Positions 30,819 to 39,715 of a stretch of 64,000 bases of DNA are shown in pieces (the first letter of the stretch is position 1; each line of letters begins with the position of its first letter). The notes below the pieces were generated by a model, which saw nothing but the letters and a program-made list of their open reading frames with translations, was not told the DNA's origin and searched no databases. A program made the position numbers and the translations under genes. Origin of the DNA: Nitrospirae bacterium MYbin6 (lineage in GTDB: Bacteria > Nitrospirota > Thermodesulfovibrionia > Thermodesulfovibrionales > Magnetobacteriaceae); contig PEAC01000003.1 of the NCBI GenBank assembly GCA_002753305.1, positions 1 through 64,000 on the forward strand, written 5' to 3'.

Positions 30819-31221
30819 AATTTTATCCTCCTTAATGAAACGACGGAAAAGCAACCTGTACCCTTCTTTTCCTGAAAACTCTGATAAAATGCTAACATTA
30901 AGTCATCCAAGGAATATTGAGTTGCTTTGACATTGCTTGTTATTAAGAATTAAGAAGTAACCGCGCGACCTTTATCAGACCACCTGAGGATTTTTGCTTC
31001 CTCAGCTCCACACAACAGCTTTTAGCTGAGAATAATTGAGGCGGTTAGCTTAGAGTCATTAGAAACTTAATAAAAAGTTTCATAGCTCATACCTCCTAAT
31101 CCGCAGATTCAAGACCTGCATCTGTTAATTCTATCATTTCAGACTTATGTATGTAAATATAAAGAATTTTTTGTCTAGTTGGTGGTAATTTACTCATTTA
31201 CCTACAACTTAGGATCCGCTA
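30819..31221. other. 403-base gap between parD and the GT4 gene
   Basis: No gene of normal size. On the minus strand it holds, in reading order: a hairpin GCAGGT-CTTGA-ATCTGC, a GGAGGT site with a 12-codon reading frame (listed separately), then two mutually exclusive stems. CTCAGCT (31030-31024) can pair with AGCTGAG (31007-31001), or CTGAGGA (31005-30999) can pair with TCCTCAG (30990-30984). No T-run follows the second stem, so it is not a normal intrinsic terminator. I could not match it to a known riboswitch family. Confidence 0.5.
31045..31083 (-). CDS. Possible 12-residue leader peptide upstream of parDE
   Basis: ATG at 31083 lies 7 bases after a GGAGGT site and opens a frame reading MKLFIKFLMTLS followed by TAA. 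The site is the best ribosome-binding sequence in this gap, and the alternative stems described for the gap start right after the stop. That arrangement resembles a translated leader, but no codon bias for one amino acid is obvious and the downstream gene is 230 bases away. It may be chance. Confidence 0.25.
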   Translation of the reverse strand: MKLFIKFLMTLS

Positions 31222-32253
31222 CTATGGGCGGAGATTCCTGATTATCCCCTCGAACTTCTGTTTGCTTTTCATTATGTCGTAGCTTTTTGCCGTTATAAAG
31301 GCGTTTTCTCTGATGGCATTTCTTAATTCGGCGTCTGTCAGGGCACTAAGAAGCATCTTTTTGACATCGTGGGCGTTGGGTTCGGTAACGAATGCATTTT
31401 CGCCGTCCGTAACATATGGAACCGTCTTCGTTGTCAGCACAGGCAGGCCGCAGGCCATTGCCTCAAGCGGGAAAAGGCCAAAGCCCTCGTGGCGCGATGG
31501 ATATAGAAATATGTCGGCACTGCTCAGAATTCTCCTCAATTCGGCATCACCGGGCCTGCCGAAATTCCTTGTCTTTAACTTAAACTCTACGGCGTCGCCG
31601 CAGACCCATACCTCGGCCTTGCCGCTGAATTCATCGGCCAGCTCATTTAGTACGCTGGTGGTTATGTCGAATCCCTTTCTGAACGTATCACCGCGCGCGA
31701 GGACAAATATCGCCATTCGGCCCTGCTTGTCTTTTATTAATTGCCCGTCAGGTTCGGGGTAGAATCTCTGGTGGTCAATCCCCAGGACGACCGTCTTAAG
31801 TTTGTCTGGCCCCGCGCCGAATTTTCCTCTGAGTATGTCCGTAAGCACATCAGAGATAGATATGCTAATCGCCCTCCGGCCTGAGAAATACGTCTTATAT
31901 AAGAGGTCAATGGCCATTTGTTGAATCGGGTTTTCATAGTAGAGGGCATCGTAGGCCTGGGCCAGGTAGACCACATTGTTTCTTAAGCCAAGCGGGACGG
32001 CAAGGTGGATTATGTCGACAAATACTATGTCATACGGCAATTTCCTTACTGCGCCGCTTATTATCGTACCAACGGGCGTGGGCAGCTTTATGTATTCAAT
32101 CCTGATGGACGGCTCCAGGGGAAACACGCTGTCATGCACGTTCAGGCAGAATGTTACCTCGTATCCGGTTGCCGCCAGATGGTTGGCGTATTCGATAACG
32201 GCCCTGTCACCACCTCTGTTTCTCAACGAATATCTGAAAAAACATACCTTCAT
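31222..32253 (-). CDS. Glycosyltransferase, GT4 family
   Basis: A cytoplasmic or membrane-associated GT-B enzyme of 343 residues. The N-terminal acceptor domain begins with RYSLRNRGGDRAVIEYA, and the C-terminal nucleotide-sugar domain has the E-x7-E motif in RHEGFGLFPLEAMACGLPVLTT. It is the last gene of the five-gene minus-strand operon that carries a UbiA-type prenyltransferase, a DUF2142 membrane protein and two TPR GT-C proteins, so it probably builds the same glycan. Donor and acceptor cannot be named. Confidence 0.9.
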   Translation of the reverse strand: MKVCFFRYSLRNRGGDRAVIEYANHLAATGYEVTFCLNVHDSVFPLEPSIRIEYIKLPTPVGTIISGAVRKLPYDIVFVDIIHLAVPLGLRNNVVYLAQAYDALYYENPIQQMAIDLLYKTYFSGRRAISISISDVLTDILRGKFGAGPDKLKTVVLGIDHQRFYPEPDGQLIKDKQGRMAIFVLARGDTFRKGFDITTSVLNELADEFSGKAEVWVCGDAVEFKLKTRNFGRPGDAELRRILSSADIFLYPSRHEGFGLFPLEAMACGLPVLTTKTVPYVTDGENAFVTEPNAHDVKKMLLSALTDAELRNAIRENAFITAKSYDIMKSKQKFEGIIRNLRP

Positions 32254-32256
32254 CTG

Positions 32257-33126
32257 TTAGTTTACCCCCAATCGGCCATATCTTATGATGCCTACGGACA
32301 AGAGCCAGAACATAACCGTAACGGCAAGCCACATATCTGCCGTCATGGCGTCTGTCGGGTCCCCCCTGCCATCTTTGGCAAGCAGTATGTACCTGAACAG
32401 TCCGAAGGTTACTATCGGCACGGTGTATATAAAGTTCTTGTATTGCTCTATCGTGTAAATGGCATAAAACACAAGCGAAGAGGCCGAGGTTATCAGGAGG
32501 ATGTCGTTTAAGAGGGCAGGCGTAAAGCCCGACAGGCTCTCCCTGTGTGCGACGGCCTCTGAGTGGAGCAGCTTAAACTCGCCGATTCTCTTGCCTGTGG
32601 CAAGCATGAGCGAAATCATAAACATTGCAAGAAAAAGCCAATCAGAAACGGTTACGGCAAACGCTGCCCCACCGGCAAGTACCCTGACGACAAATCCCGA
32701 TGCGATACAGAAAATATCCACCACGGCAGTACTCTTCAGATATATTGAGTAAAAGGCCTGAATAACCAGATAAACTATTATATAGGCAAAAAAGGCATAG
32801 TCGATAAAATACGCAAGAGCCGCGGCCACTACAAGCAGCGCCGCAGTCAACCCCAAGCCCGCAACAAGCGACAGCTCACCAGAGGCAATAGGCCGCTGCC
32901 TCTTATCGGGATGCAGTTGGTCGGTCTTTCTGTCAGTGATGTCGTTGATTATATATGATGCGCTCGCGGCAAAAGAAAACGCCAGAAAGGCAAAAGGCGC
33001 TATATGCAGCGTCTCGCGGCTTAAAAGCTGCCCGCTAAAAAACGGCGCGGCAAATAAAAACATGTTCTTCACCCAGTGCTTCGGCCTGAGAACCCTTATG
33101 AAATTTTTCAATGGACTCATAGTCAA
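32257..33126 (-). CDS. UbiA-family prenyltransferase, decaprenyl-phosphate phosphoribosyltransferase-like
   Basis: A polytopic membrane protein of 289 residues with about eight or nine hydrophobic segments. The N-terminus RPKHWVKNMFLFAAP and the first Asp-rich motif NDITDRKTDQLHPDKRQRPI strongly resemble the subgroup that includes mycobacterial Rv3806c, which transfers phosphoribose to decaprenyl phosphate. The ATGKRIGEF loop also fits. Its product would be a polyprenyl-phosphate sugar for GT-C enzymes, two of which are in the same operon. The stop of the preceding gene overlaps this start by 4 bases. The exact sugar is inference; no DprE1/DprE2 genes are nearby. Confidence 0.88.
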   Translation of the reverse strand: MTMSPLKNFIRVLRPKHWVKNMFLFAAPFFSGQLLSRETLHIAPFAFLAFSFAASASYIINDITDRKTDQLHPDKRQRPIASGELSLVAGLGLTAALLVVAAALAYFIDYAFFAYIIVYLVIQAFYSIYLKSTAVVDIFCIASGFVVRVLAGGAAFAVTVSDWLFLAMFMISLMLATGKRIGEFKLLHSEAVAHRESLSGFTPALLNDILLITSASSLVFYAIYTIEQYKNFIYTVPIVTFGLFRYILLAKDGRGDPTDAMTADMWLAVTVMFWLLSVGIIRYGRLGVN

Positions 33127-34520
33127 TCTATATTCACATAATACCTTATTATAATTACAAATAGCGCTAATAACAGGGAAAACAACAGATATGCCCCCAT
33201 CAACAGCTCAAGCATCCGGTGCTGTCCAAAGATATTGCCAAAGGCCCTGGTGCTCAACAATATAAACAACAGCGGCAACAACGGGATAACATACCGCGGC
33301 TGAAGTCCATCAATATATTGATTGCCCACGGGAGTCCAAATCAGATACTCCGATGTGGAAAACAACAGTACGCATGAGAAGATTGCTATAAAAATTAATA
33401 GTTTTTTAGCTAAACGCAGGTCAAGCGCCCCGGGTTTTGAAAATATCGCAAGCGCCGCAAGCACCCATACGTAAGAGGCCTGATACACCACCGGCATATT
33501 CACATCCAGCCACCCCATCTTCCCCACAACGGTATACCAGCCGCTCTGGCACAGCCTCACTATCGTCCTGATAAACGTCTCTGCGTACACAAGCGGATGC
33601 TCAAGGATATAGCTCAACTGCCTCTCCGGCGAGACGGCATCTGTATCTGCAAAGCCCATGTTATAGGGGACGGTTAGATAGCCAATCTTCGACGACCACC
33701 AGAGATTGATCGATAGATTAATCAAAAATATAAAACCAAAGGAGGCAAAATAACCCTTTTTCGTATGGAAAAACGACAGTGGTATCAGAAAAAGGCACAT
33801 CAGGATGGGAAAATACGCGTGTTTTGACATGGTAAGCGGTAGAGATAACAAGAATAGAAACAGGAGATTCAACCTCAGATTTTCCCTGTCCGAGGCCGTT
33901 CTTAGCACTAAGGCCGTAAATAAAAAACAGACCGCGTTCGTAAAGGAATCCGCGGAGAGTGACATACCCTGAAACAGCGACAAGGGCATCAGGGCAAGGA
34001 AGACAAAGAGCCACTTATAGGCGGGCGCCGTCCTGACCGCCAGGTACATCAACAAAATCCATACAAGTAAATTCGCAACCCTCCCGGCATAGACCAGCCC
34101 CAGCACGGGTAGTCCCAGGCGCCTTCCCGCGTATATTGCTGCACCCTGTGGTACAAACGGCACCGGGCTATAGAGCACCGTGTAGTGGAATTTATGAAAT
34201 GAGCGATTTCCTTCGTCGGCATAGATTTTAAATGCCTCGGTAATTTCCATGACCTCCTGTTTGTTTTCAGGGTGTCCGGGGATGTTCTTAGAGATGGTCT
34301 TAGCAGTCCTGTCGAGCGCCTCAGGCAGCATACCACCGACATCACCACCGCGTCTTTCAGCTAATAGCCTGCCCTCAGAGAGCTGATACGCGCGGTAGAA
34401 GTGGTTTGTCTCGTCAGGGGCCTGAAAGGGCGGCACCACTATTATAAACGATAGGCCAAAGACAAGCGCTAAGGCCAGAAAGACCCATTCGGGTGCGTAC
34501 TCTGTCCTTGTGCTGTTCAT
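33123..34520 (-). CDS. DUF2142-family polytopic membrane protein
   Basis: A membrane protein of 465 residues with roughly ten to twelve hydrophobic segments. The first extracytoplasmic loop contains VPPFQAPDETNHFYRAYQL, the hallmark of DUF2142, whose acidic DE pair resembles the first-loop catalytic acids of GT-C glycosyltransferases. Members are found in polysaccharide and teichoic-acid-like clusters. A glycosyltransferase or glycan-handling role is therefore likely but unproven. It overlaps the genes on both sides by 4 bases (ATGA), so its production is tied to theirs. Confidence 0.85.
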   Translation of the reverse strand: MNSTRTEYAPEWVFLALALVFGLSFIIVVPPFQAPDETNHFYRAYQLSEGRLLAERRGGDVGGMLPEALDRTAKTISKNIPGHPENKQEVMEITEAFKIYADEGNRSFHKFHYTVLYSPVPFVPQGAAIYAGRRLGLPVLGLVYAGRVANLLVWILLMYLAVRTAPAYKWLFVFLALMPLSLFQGMSLSADSFTNAVCFLFTALVLRTASDRENLRLNLLFLFLLSLPLTMSKHAYFPILMCLFLIPLSFFHTKKGYFASFGFIFLINLSINLWWSSKIGYLTVPYNMGFADTDAVSPERQLSYILEHPLVYAETFIRTIVRLCQSGWYTVVGKMGWLDVNMPVVYQASYVWVLAALAIFSKPGALDLRLAKKLLIFIAIFSCVLLFSTSEYLIWTPVGNQYIDGLQPRYVIPLLPLLFILLSTRAFGNIFGQHRMLELLMGAYLLFSLLLALFVIIIRYYVNID

Positions 34521-36301
34521 TTTGCCAACTCCGGAGCCAACACCGATTTAAACATGTTGTCTATGTTTTGGCCAGAGGGCGCAAGACGCCTTGCCTCTTT
34601 GAAATTCAATACTGCCTCCTCAGGCCTTCCCATTTCCTTTAACACAAGGCCCTTTTGATAGAAAAGCTCCCAGTTGCCGGTGACGGCCCCTATGCCGGTG
34701 TCAATGGACGCCAGGGCGTCTTCATACCGGTGCAGTCCCATAAGTGCCATTGCCATGTATTTATATATTAGTTTATTCTGAGGGTTGATTGCCAATACCT
34801 TCAGGAAAAATTCCAGTGCTACGGCGTAATTTTTTTGTCTCAGATATGAGATTCCAAGTTTAAAGACCGCGGCATCACCATCCACTGCCCAGTAAGGCAT
34901 TGATTTTATGAAATATGGCTCCGCCTCGGCCTTTCGGCCCTTTATTATCAGCGCGCTCCACATGTTGAAATTAAGCGCCGGGTAATCCGGTATTATGGCC
35001 AGTGCGCGCGTGAACTGCTCTAACGCCTCGTCTGTCTTGCCGGTTGAAAGAAGATGTGTGCCGTAGAGATTGTGGGCCAGAAAGTTATTTTCCGTAACGT
35101 CGATGGAGTGCCTGAAAAGCGTGCCCGTGTCCTGCCAGTAACCAGTCTGCCGGTGCGTCATAATTGCAAGTACGATGATTATCGCAGAGGCGCAAGCCGC
35201 CGGGATAATCCTGTATTTCCTGATGAGATCAGAAATTCCCCATGAGACGATTATAAAAATTCCAACAAAGGGTATATAGGCATAGCGGTCGGCAATCGGA
35301 GCGGCACTCGTCTGAACAAGCTGAATAACCGGGACAAGGGTGACAATAAACCATGCCCATCCGGCCAAAAAGTAAGGGCGGGTATTTCTGAGCCAAACAG
35401 CAACCCAGGTAATCACTGCAAGTGCTGCCACGCAAAACACCACCGGCCAGGGTGAGTCAATCCCGGTATATGGATAAAACACGGAAAGGCCAACGGGCCA
35501 AAATGCCTTTTTTAAATAGGTAACATAAGAGACCACCGCACTGGCAAGGCGAAAGCCGATGGAAGACTCCGAAAGGGACGCAACGGCCTCGTTCCTGGCC
35601 TGCCCATATATGGTTATAAAGCTCGAGAACGCTGATAGCGCGAAAAAAGGAATCTTCTCTGAAACCAGATAAAGCGCCCGCGGCATTTTGCGTTCAAAGC
35701 GGTTAAGCGGCCAGTAGTCAAGAATTATCATCACAACGGGCAGCGTTACTGCCATAGGCTTAGACATCAGGGCGCACAGATAGCACAGGCACACTATAAA
35801 ATAGCGCCCAACTGCCGGCCCCCTGGTATAATACACATAGGCCGAGGCTGTTATGAACCACCACAGTGCACAGAGCACATTCTTCCTCTCAGCCACCCAC
35901 GCAACCGACTCCACATTAATCGGATGCACTGCAAACAGCGCGGCCACAAAGGCGCTCTGCCACAGCATCCCGGTAGCGTATCTCAGAAAAAGAAATACGG
36001 CCACCACGGCCCCTATATGAAAAATAAGACTGCTCAGATGGTGCCCATGAGGATTAAACCCAAACATGGATATGTCTGCCATGTGGGAAATCCACGTAAG
36101 CGGATGCCAGTAGGAGAAATAGGAGGTCTTAAGTGCCCACACAATGCCGCCCAGGGTAAGCCCCCCGTTGATGTTGTAGTTATCGATTACGTATTTATAA
36201 TCGTCATAGTTGACAAAGCCACAGTCCTTAAGGCCAAAATAGGCCCCGAACGTAAGGACTATGAGCACAAAAATAATAGGCATCTTAAGATTGTTTTGCA
36301 T
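34517..36301 (-). CDS. TPR-containing GT-C membrane glycosyltransferase-like protein (paralog 1)
   Basis: A 594-residue protein with about eleven membrane segments followed by a C-terminal tail of TPR repeats (about 400-590). The first loop has a DYK acid site in FVNYDDYKYVIDNYN, and a conserved loop reads HPINVESVAWVAERKNVL. This is the architecture of TMTC/PMT-like proteins, which use polyprenyl-phosphate sugars on the outer face of the membrane. It is closely similar to the next gene, so the pair probably arose by tandem duplication. The start follows the stop of that gene directly. Confidence 0.85.
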   Translation of the reverse strand: MQNNLKMPIIFVLIVLTFGAYFGLKDCGFVNYDDYKYVIDNYNINGGLTLGGIVWALKTSYFSYWHPLTWISHMADISMFGFNPHGHHLSSLIFHIGAVVAVFLFLRYATGMLWQSAFVAALFAVHPINVESVAWVAERKNVLCALWWFITASAYVYYTRGPAVGRYFIVCLCYLCALMSKPMAVTLPVVMIILDYWPLNRFERKMPRALYLVSEKIPFFALSAFSSFITIYGQARNEAVASLSESSIGFRLASAVVSYVTYLKKAFWPVGLSVFYPYTGIDSPWPVVFCVAALAVITWVAVWLRNTRPYFLAGWAWFIVTLVPVIQLVQTSAAPIADRYAYIPFVGIFIIVSWGISDLIRKYRIIPAACASAIIIVLAIMTHRQTGYWQDTGTLFRHSIDVTENNFLAHNLYGTHLLSTGKTDEALEQFTRALAIIPDYPALNFNMWSALIIKGRKAEAEPYFIKSMPYWAVDGDAAVFKLGISYLRQKNYAVALEFFLKVLAINPQNKLIYKYMAMALMGLHRYEDALASIDTGIGAVTGNWELFYQKGLVLKEMGRPEEAVLNFKEARRLAPSGQNIDNMFKSVLAPELAK

Positions 36302-38107
36302 TTAACGCACCCCCCTGGCTCTCTCTAACATATCGAGTTTATTTTTTGCAGGCGCGTAGCCAGGGTTTAGCCTCAGTGTCTCTTTGAAGCAGGCCTCGGC
36401 CTCTGAGAGCCTTCTGAGGGTAATCAGAGCGAGGCCTTTGTTGAAGAGTATCTCCCATCTGTCGGCCTCCAGCGCAAGGGCGCGGTTAAACGACGAAAGC
36501 GCCTCCTCGTTATTCCCCACGGACATGAGGGCCAGGCCCAGGTAGTTTATCGCGTCGAGGTCTTTGGGGTTGAGCGCCAGAGATTTTTTAAAGTACACGG
36601 CGGCCTCGCCGTAGTTCTTCTCGTTCATATAGGATATGCCGAGAAGTTTATACAGATGGGGCTGCCTGCCTTCTTTCCAGTATGGCAGGGATTTAGCGTA
36701 ATATTTTTTGGCCTCCTCGTCCTTTCCCAGATGGGTAAGCGTGCTCCAGGTGTTGAAATTTAAGAGCGGGTCATCCGGCATCACCTCAAGTCCTTTGTAA
36801 AATTCAACGAGTGCCTCGTCGAATCTGTTTTGTTTCAGCAGATAGACGCCATAGCTGTTATGGGCCGCGTAGTTGTTTACGGTAACATCAAGGGCATGCT
36901 TAAAGAGCGTGCCGGAGTCCCTCCAGTAACCGGATTGTCTCCACGTCAGGGCGCTGAAAACCGCGATAATCAAAATTGAGGCCAAAATAAACACAACCCC
37001 CCGTCGGTTTAAGGCATCCCACAACCCCCAGGCAGCCATAATGAAAATCCCGATGGCAGGCACATAGGCATACCGGTCTGCCATAGGTGCAAGCCCAACC
37101 TGCACGATTTGAATCACCGGCACCATTGTCCCCAGATACCACAGCCACCCCGCCATGAGATACGCCTGCCTCTTTCTCACAAGAAACGCACCTGCGGTTA
37201 TCCCGATTAATAAGACAAACGAACCAATGGCAGGCCACACAGACTTAATTGGCAGATATGGATATATTACGGCAAGATTTACCGGGTAGATCATCTTCCA
37301 TATGTACAGGACATAAGAGGTAAGGGCGTTTAAGACCCTGGTGACTAGGGGAAGCGCCTCAGTCCCCGCAATCGCGGCATGTTGCACATTGACGGTTATA
37401 ATGGTAAATACTGCGGTGATGAAAAATAACGGTATCTTTTCGATAACAGAGCGTATGGCGGCTGGCCTGTCCCGAAGGCGGCTCAAGGGCCAATAGTCAA
37501 GAATGAGCAGTGTAAAAGGAAAAGTTACGGCCATGGGTTTTGACATCAGGCTGCAAATAAATAAAACTATCACAGCGGCATAATACACGGACGCCCGTAG
37601 TCCTGAATCACGCCGCTTCACATAACCGGCATAGGCACACACGGCGGCAATCCAGAAGAATGTAGACAGGACGTTTTTCCTCTCCGCCGCCCACGCGACT
37701 GACTCGACATTCAGTGGATGGATGGCAAACAGGGCAGCGGCAAGCGCGCTGCTTGGGGCATTGCGCGTTGTGTGATAAAAAAAAAGGAATAACAACACCG
37801 AAATTATGGCGTGGATAATGATGTTGGTAAAATGATGCCCGGCGGGGTTCACCCCAAAAAGCTCGACGTCGCACATGTGAGAGAGCAGGGTAAGAGGAAA
37901 CCAGTTTGAGTCATAAGGGGTTTTAAAAGCCCATACGATACCATCCCATGTCAGCCCATCCAGGACGCGATAGTTCTCAAACACATACACGCCGTCGTCA
38001 AAGCTGACAAAATCGTTCTTAAGCGCGGGCAGATAGACGCCAAATGACAACCCCACAAGAAGTATGGAAATAAATATGGTGCGTTTATCGATCATTGTGT
38101 TAAACAT
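36302..38107 (-). CDS. TPR-containing GT-C membrane glycosyltransferase-like protein (paralog 2)
   Basis: A 601-residue paralog of the preceding entry and the first gene of the operon. It has the same order: acidic first loop (DFVSFDDGVYVFENYR), conserved HPLNVESVAWAAERKNVLST, about eleven membrane segments, then four or five TPR units (about 400-595). The TPR part may sit in the periplasm and bind protein acceptors. An in-frame ATG at 38095 is a possible later start. Protein glycosylation or glycan export is inferred from architecture and neighbours. Confidence 0.85.
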   Translation of the reverse strand: MFNTMIDKRTIFISILLVGLSFGVYLPALKNDFVSFDDGVYVFENYRVLDGLTWDGIVWAFKTPYDSNWFPLTLLSHMCDVELFGVNPAGHHFTNIIIHAIISVLLFLFFYHTTRNAPSSALAAALFAIHPLNVESVAWAAERKNVLSTFFWIAAVCAYAGYVKRRDSGLRASVYYAAVIVLFICSLMSKPMAVTFPFTLLILDYWPLSRLRDRPAAIRSVIEKIPLFFITAVFTIITVNVQHAAIAGTEALPLVTRVLNALTSYVLYIWKMIYPVNLAVIYPYLPIKSVWPAIGSFVLLIGITAGAFLVRKRQAYLMAGWLWYLGTMVPVIQIVQVGLAPMADRYAYVPAIGIFIMAAWGLWDALNRRGVVFILASILIIAVFSALTWRQSGYWRDSGTLFKHALDVTVNNYAAHNSYGVYLLKQNRFDEALVEFYKGLEVMPDDPLLNFNTWSTLTHLGKDEEAKKYYAKSLPYWKEGRQPHLYKLLGISYMNEKNYGEAAVYFKKSLALNPKDLDAINYLGLALMSVGNNEEALSSFNRALALEADRWEILFNKGLALITLRRLSEAEACFKETLRLNPGYAPAKNKLDMLERARGVR

Positions 38108-38231
38108 AAGAAGGCCTCACTGAATTATATCATAAAATATACCAAAATGCGGCCATAGAAGTAAGATGACGATATTAACAGGATTTTGTTACTTTAGAAA
38201 TAATAAATTAAATAATAGGGAAACATCCCAA

Positions 38232-38711
38232 TTATTGCAAAATCTTCTTGATAAAGGCGTCCGCTTCTTTCATTGCCTCTTTAACTATATTGGCATTTCC
38301 AAACAAGCCCCTGTAATATCCGGCAATATGCAAGGTTTCATAGAGGTCATCAAATTCCCTGACTAGCTTGCCGTTATTGATTGATAGGTGCTTCTTTATG
38401 GCCGCCATGTACCCGGCAACTGACTTAGGCAATTCTTTACGGGTAAGACCCTTCTTTATCAGGGCTTCGTCAAGAGCTTCAAGGATGGCAAGGTAGGCCG
38501 TGCCGAACGCTTCACGGACTGGCTTTTTGTCAAGGTAGATATTGTCTTCAATGGCGGCGGCCTTGAGCAGACCTCTTGAGTTTTCCATGTACCGCAGTGC
38601 TTCCCCTGCTGTGTGTGACTTAGACTGTCTCATTGATCCCATGCTTAATTCTACGCTTTCCATGATGTCCGTGTCAATACACTGGCAGGTAATGAAAGAG
38701 ACACATCCCAT
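38232..38711 (-). CDS. DUF5618-family small helical protein
   Basis: A mostly helical protein of up to 159 residues. The region RYMENSRGLLKAAAIEDNIYLDKKPVREAFG and the HIAGYYRG region match DUF5618, a family of unknown function that resembles HEPN-like helical bundles. Start choice is open: ATG 38711 has an AGGG site 10 bases upstream, but the first 30 residues are unlike the family and ATGs at 38663, 38642 or 38633 are possible. It lies 26 bases after the SLT gene. No partner nucleotidyltransferase is visible, so a toxin role is not supported. Confidence 0.7.
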   Translation of the reverse strand: MGCVSFITCQCIDTDIMESVELSMGSMRQSKSHTAGEALRYMENSRGLLKAAAIEDNIYLDKKPVREAFGTAYLAILEALDEALIKKGLTRKELPKSVAGYMAAIKKHLSINNGKLVREFDDLYETLHIAGYYRGLFGNANIVKEAMKEADAFIKKILQ

Positions 38712-38737
38712 TTGCGGTTGCCCTGAGTATCAGTAAA

Positions 38738-39688
38738 TCAGAGAATTTTTTCGATATACGAGATTTGGCGAAGTATGTCGGGCGGGACTTTTGCATTTGG
38801 CCGGGCAAGATACTGTTGCTTGATTTCAAGAAGGATGTCAAGACGCTCAGGCAGGGGCATAGTGAACCAGGTCTTGAAGTACTGCCCATAGAGCTTATCG
38901 GCCGGGGATTTTTCCTTGCGCGGGGATTTATTTGATTTAACCACGTAGGCCCGAAGGGCCTCTCTGATGCCGAATATCTTATTGACGTAGTTAGCGCTTT
39001 CGTTGTTATTCACATGTGAGGCGAATTTTCCGGGTTTGCCGCGAAACTCTTTGTAGTATCGTGAGACGGTGTTTGGCGAGCAGTTATATGACCAGAAGGC
39101 CCAGAGCCAGCGGTCATTGTTCGTGATTGTTTTGGGGTTGATTTTAAATGCCCTGTCCCAGCCTTTAGTCAGATTATAGTTGTCTTTCAGGAGGCGTATG
39201 GCGGCGGAGGTGCTTAACTCAGGGTGCGCCCTGTGGTCTGAGCGTGAGTCGAGAAGGCCATAGGACTTGGCCGTAGCCGGCATAAACTGCCAGTAGCCCT
39301 TTGCCCCGGCAGAGGAGAGCGCGTTTTTGTTCCACAGGGATTCGGCAAGTGCCAGGAAGACTATCTCGAAGGGGACATTGTTGTCCTTACATTTTTTGTA
39401 GATCAATGACAGGTGCCCATCCTCAAGGAGCCTGTGCCAGCCGGCAACGAGATTTTGGCCGGAGGTTTTAAGCTCCATGCCATGGTCTTTTTTATATCTG
39501 ATGAGATTTCTGTCGTAGTCGATGTTTTCTTCACTGTAGACATATTTCCATTGAAGTACTTTTTTCAGATTTTCCCTGCCGCCTGGCGCGGATATGTGAG
39601 GAGGACTGAACAAAAGGCGCTTAACAAGGCCTGCCTCAGTGGCAGCCAGGCAGTCTACGCCTGGATAGAAAAGCGAAAGACAGAACAA
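38738..39688 (-). CDS. SLT-domain lytic transglycosylase
   Basis: A secreted or periplasmic protein of 316 residues with a short hydrophobic N-terminus. The SLT fold shows catalytic Glu in FLALAESLWN, then SSAGAKGYWQFMPATAKSYG and the late motif LWAFWSYNCSPNTVSRYY. It should cut peptidoglycan between MurNAc and GlcNAc. It differs from the MltD-like enzyme at 22 kb in lacking LysM and the Lys/Pro linker. It lies between pgi and the DUF5618 gene on the same strand. Confidence 0.88.
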   Translation of the reverse strand: MFCLSLFYPGVDCLAATEAGLVKRLLFSPPHISAPGGRENLKKVLQWKYVYSEENIDYDRNLIRYKKDHGMELKTSGQNLVAGWHRLLEDGHLSLIYKKCKDNNVPFEIVFLALAESLWNKNALSSAGAKGYWQFMPATAKSYGLLDSRSDHRAHPELSTSAAIRLLKDNYNLTKGWDRAFKINPKTITNNDRWLWAFWSYNCSPNTVSRYYKEFRGKPGKFASHVNNNESANYVNKIFGIREALRAYVVKSNKSPRKEKSPADKLYGQYFKTWFTMPLPERLDILLEIKQQYLARPNAKVPPDILRQISYIEKIL

Positions 39689-39715
39689 CAGGGCTGATGC
39701 GATATGCTTAATAAT

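Noticed and set aside
30819-31221. A c-di-GMP (GEMM) or other known riboswitch in the gap above parD
   Set aside because: The stems and joining bases do not match the conserved cores I could recall; only generic hairpins are visible.
38232-38711. A HEPN-type toxin with a partner antitoxin
   Set aside because: No nucleotidyltransferase (MNT) partner or catalytic R-x4-6-H motif is visible next to it.
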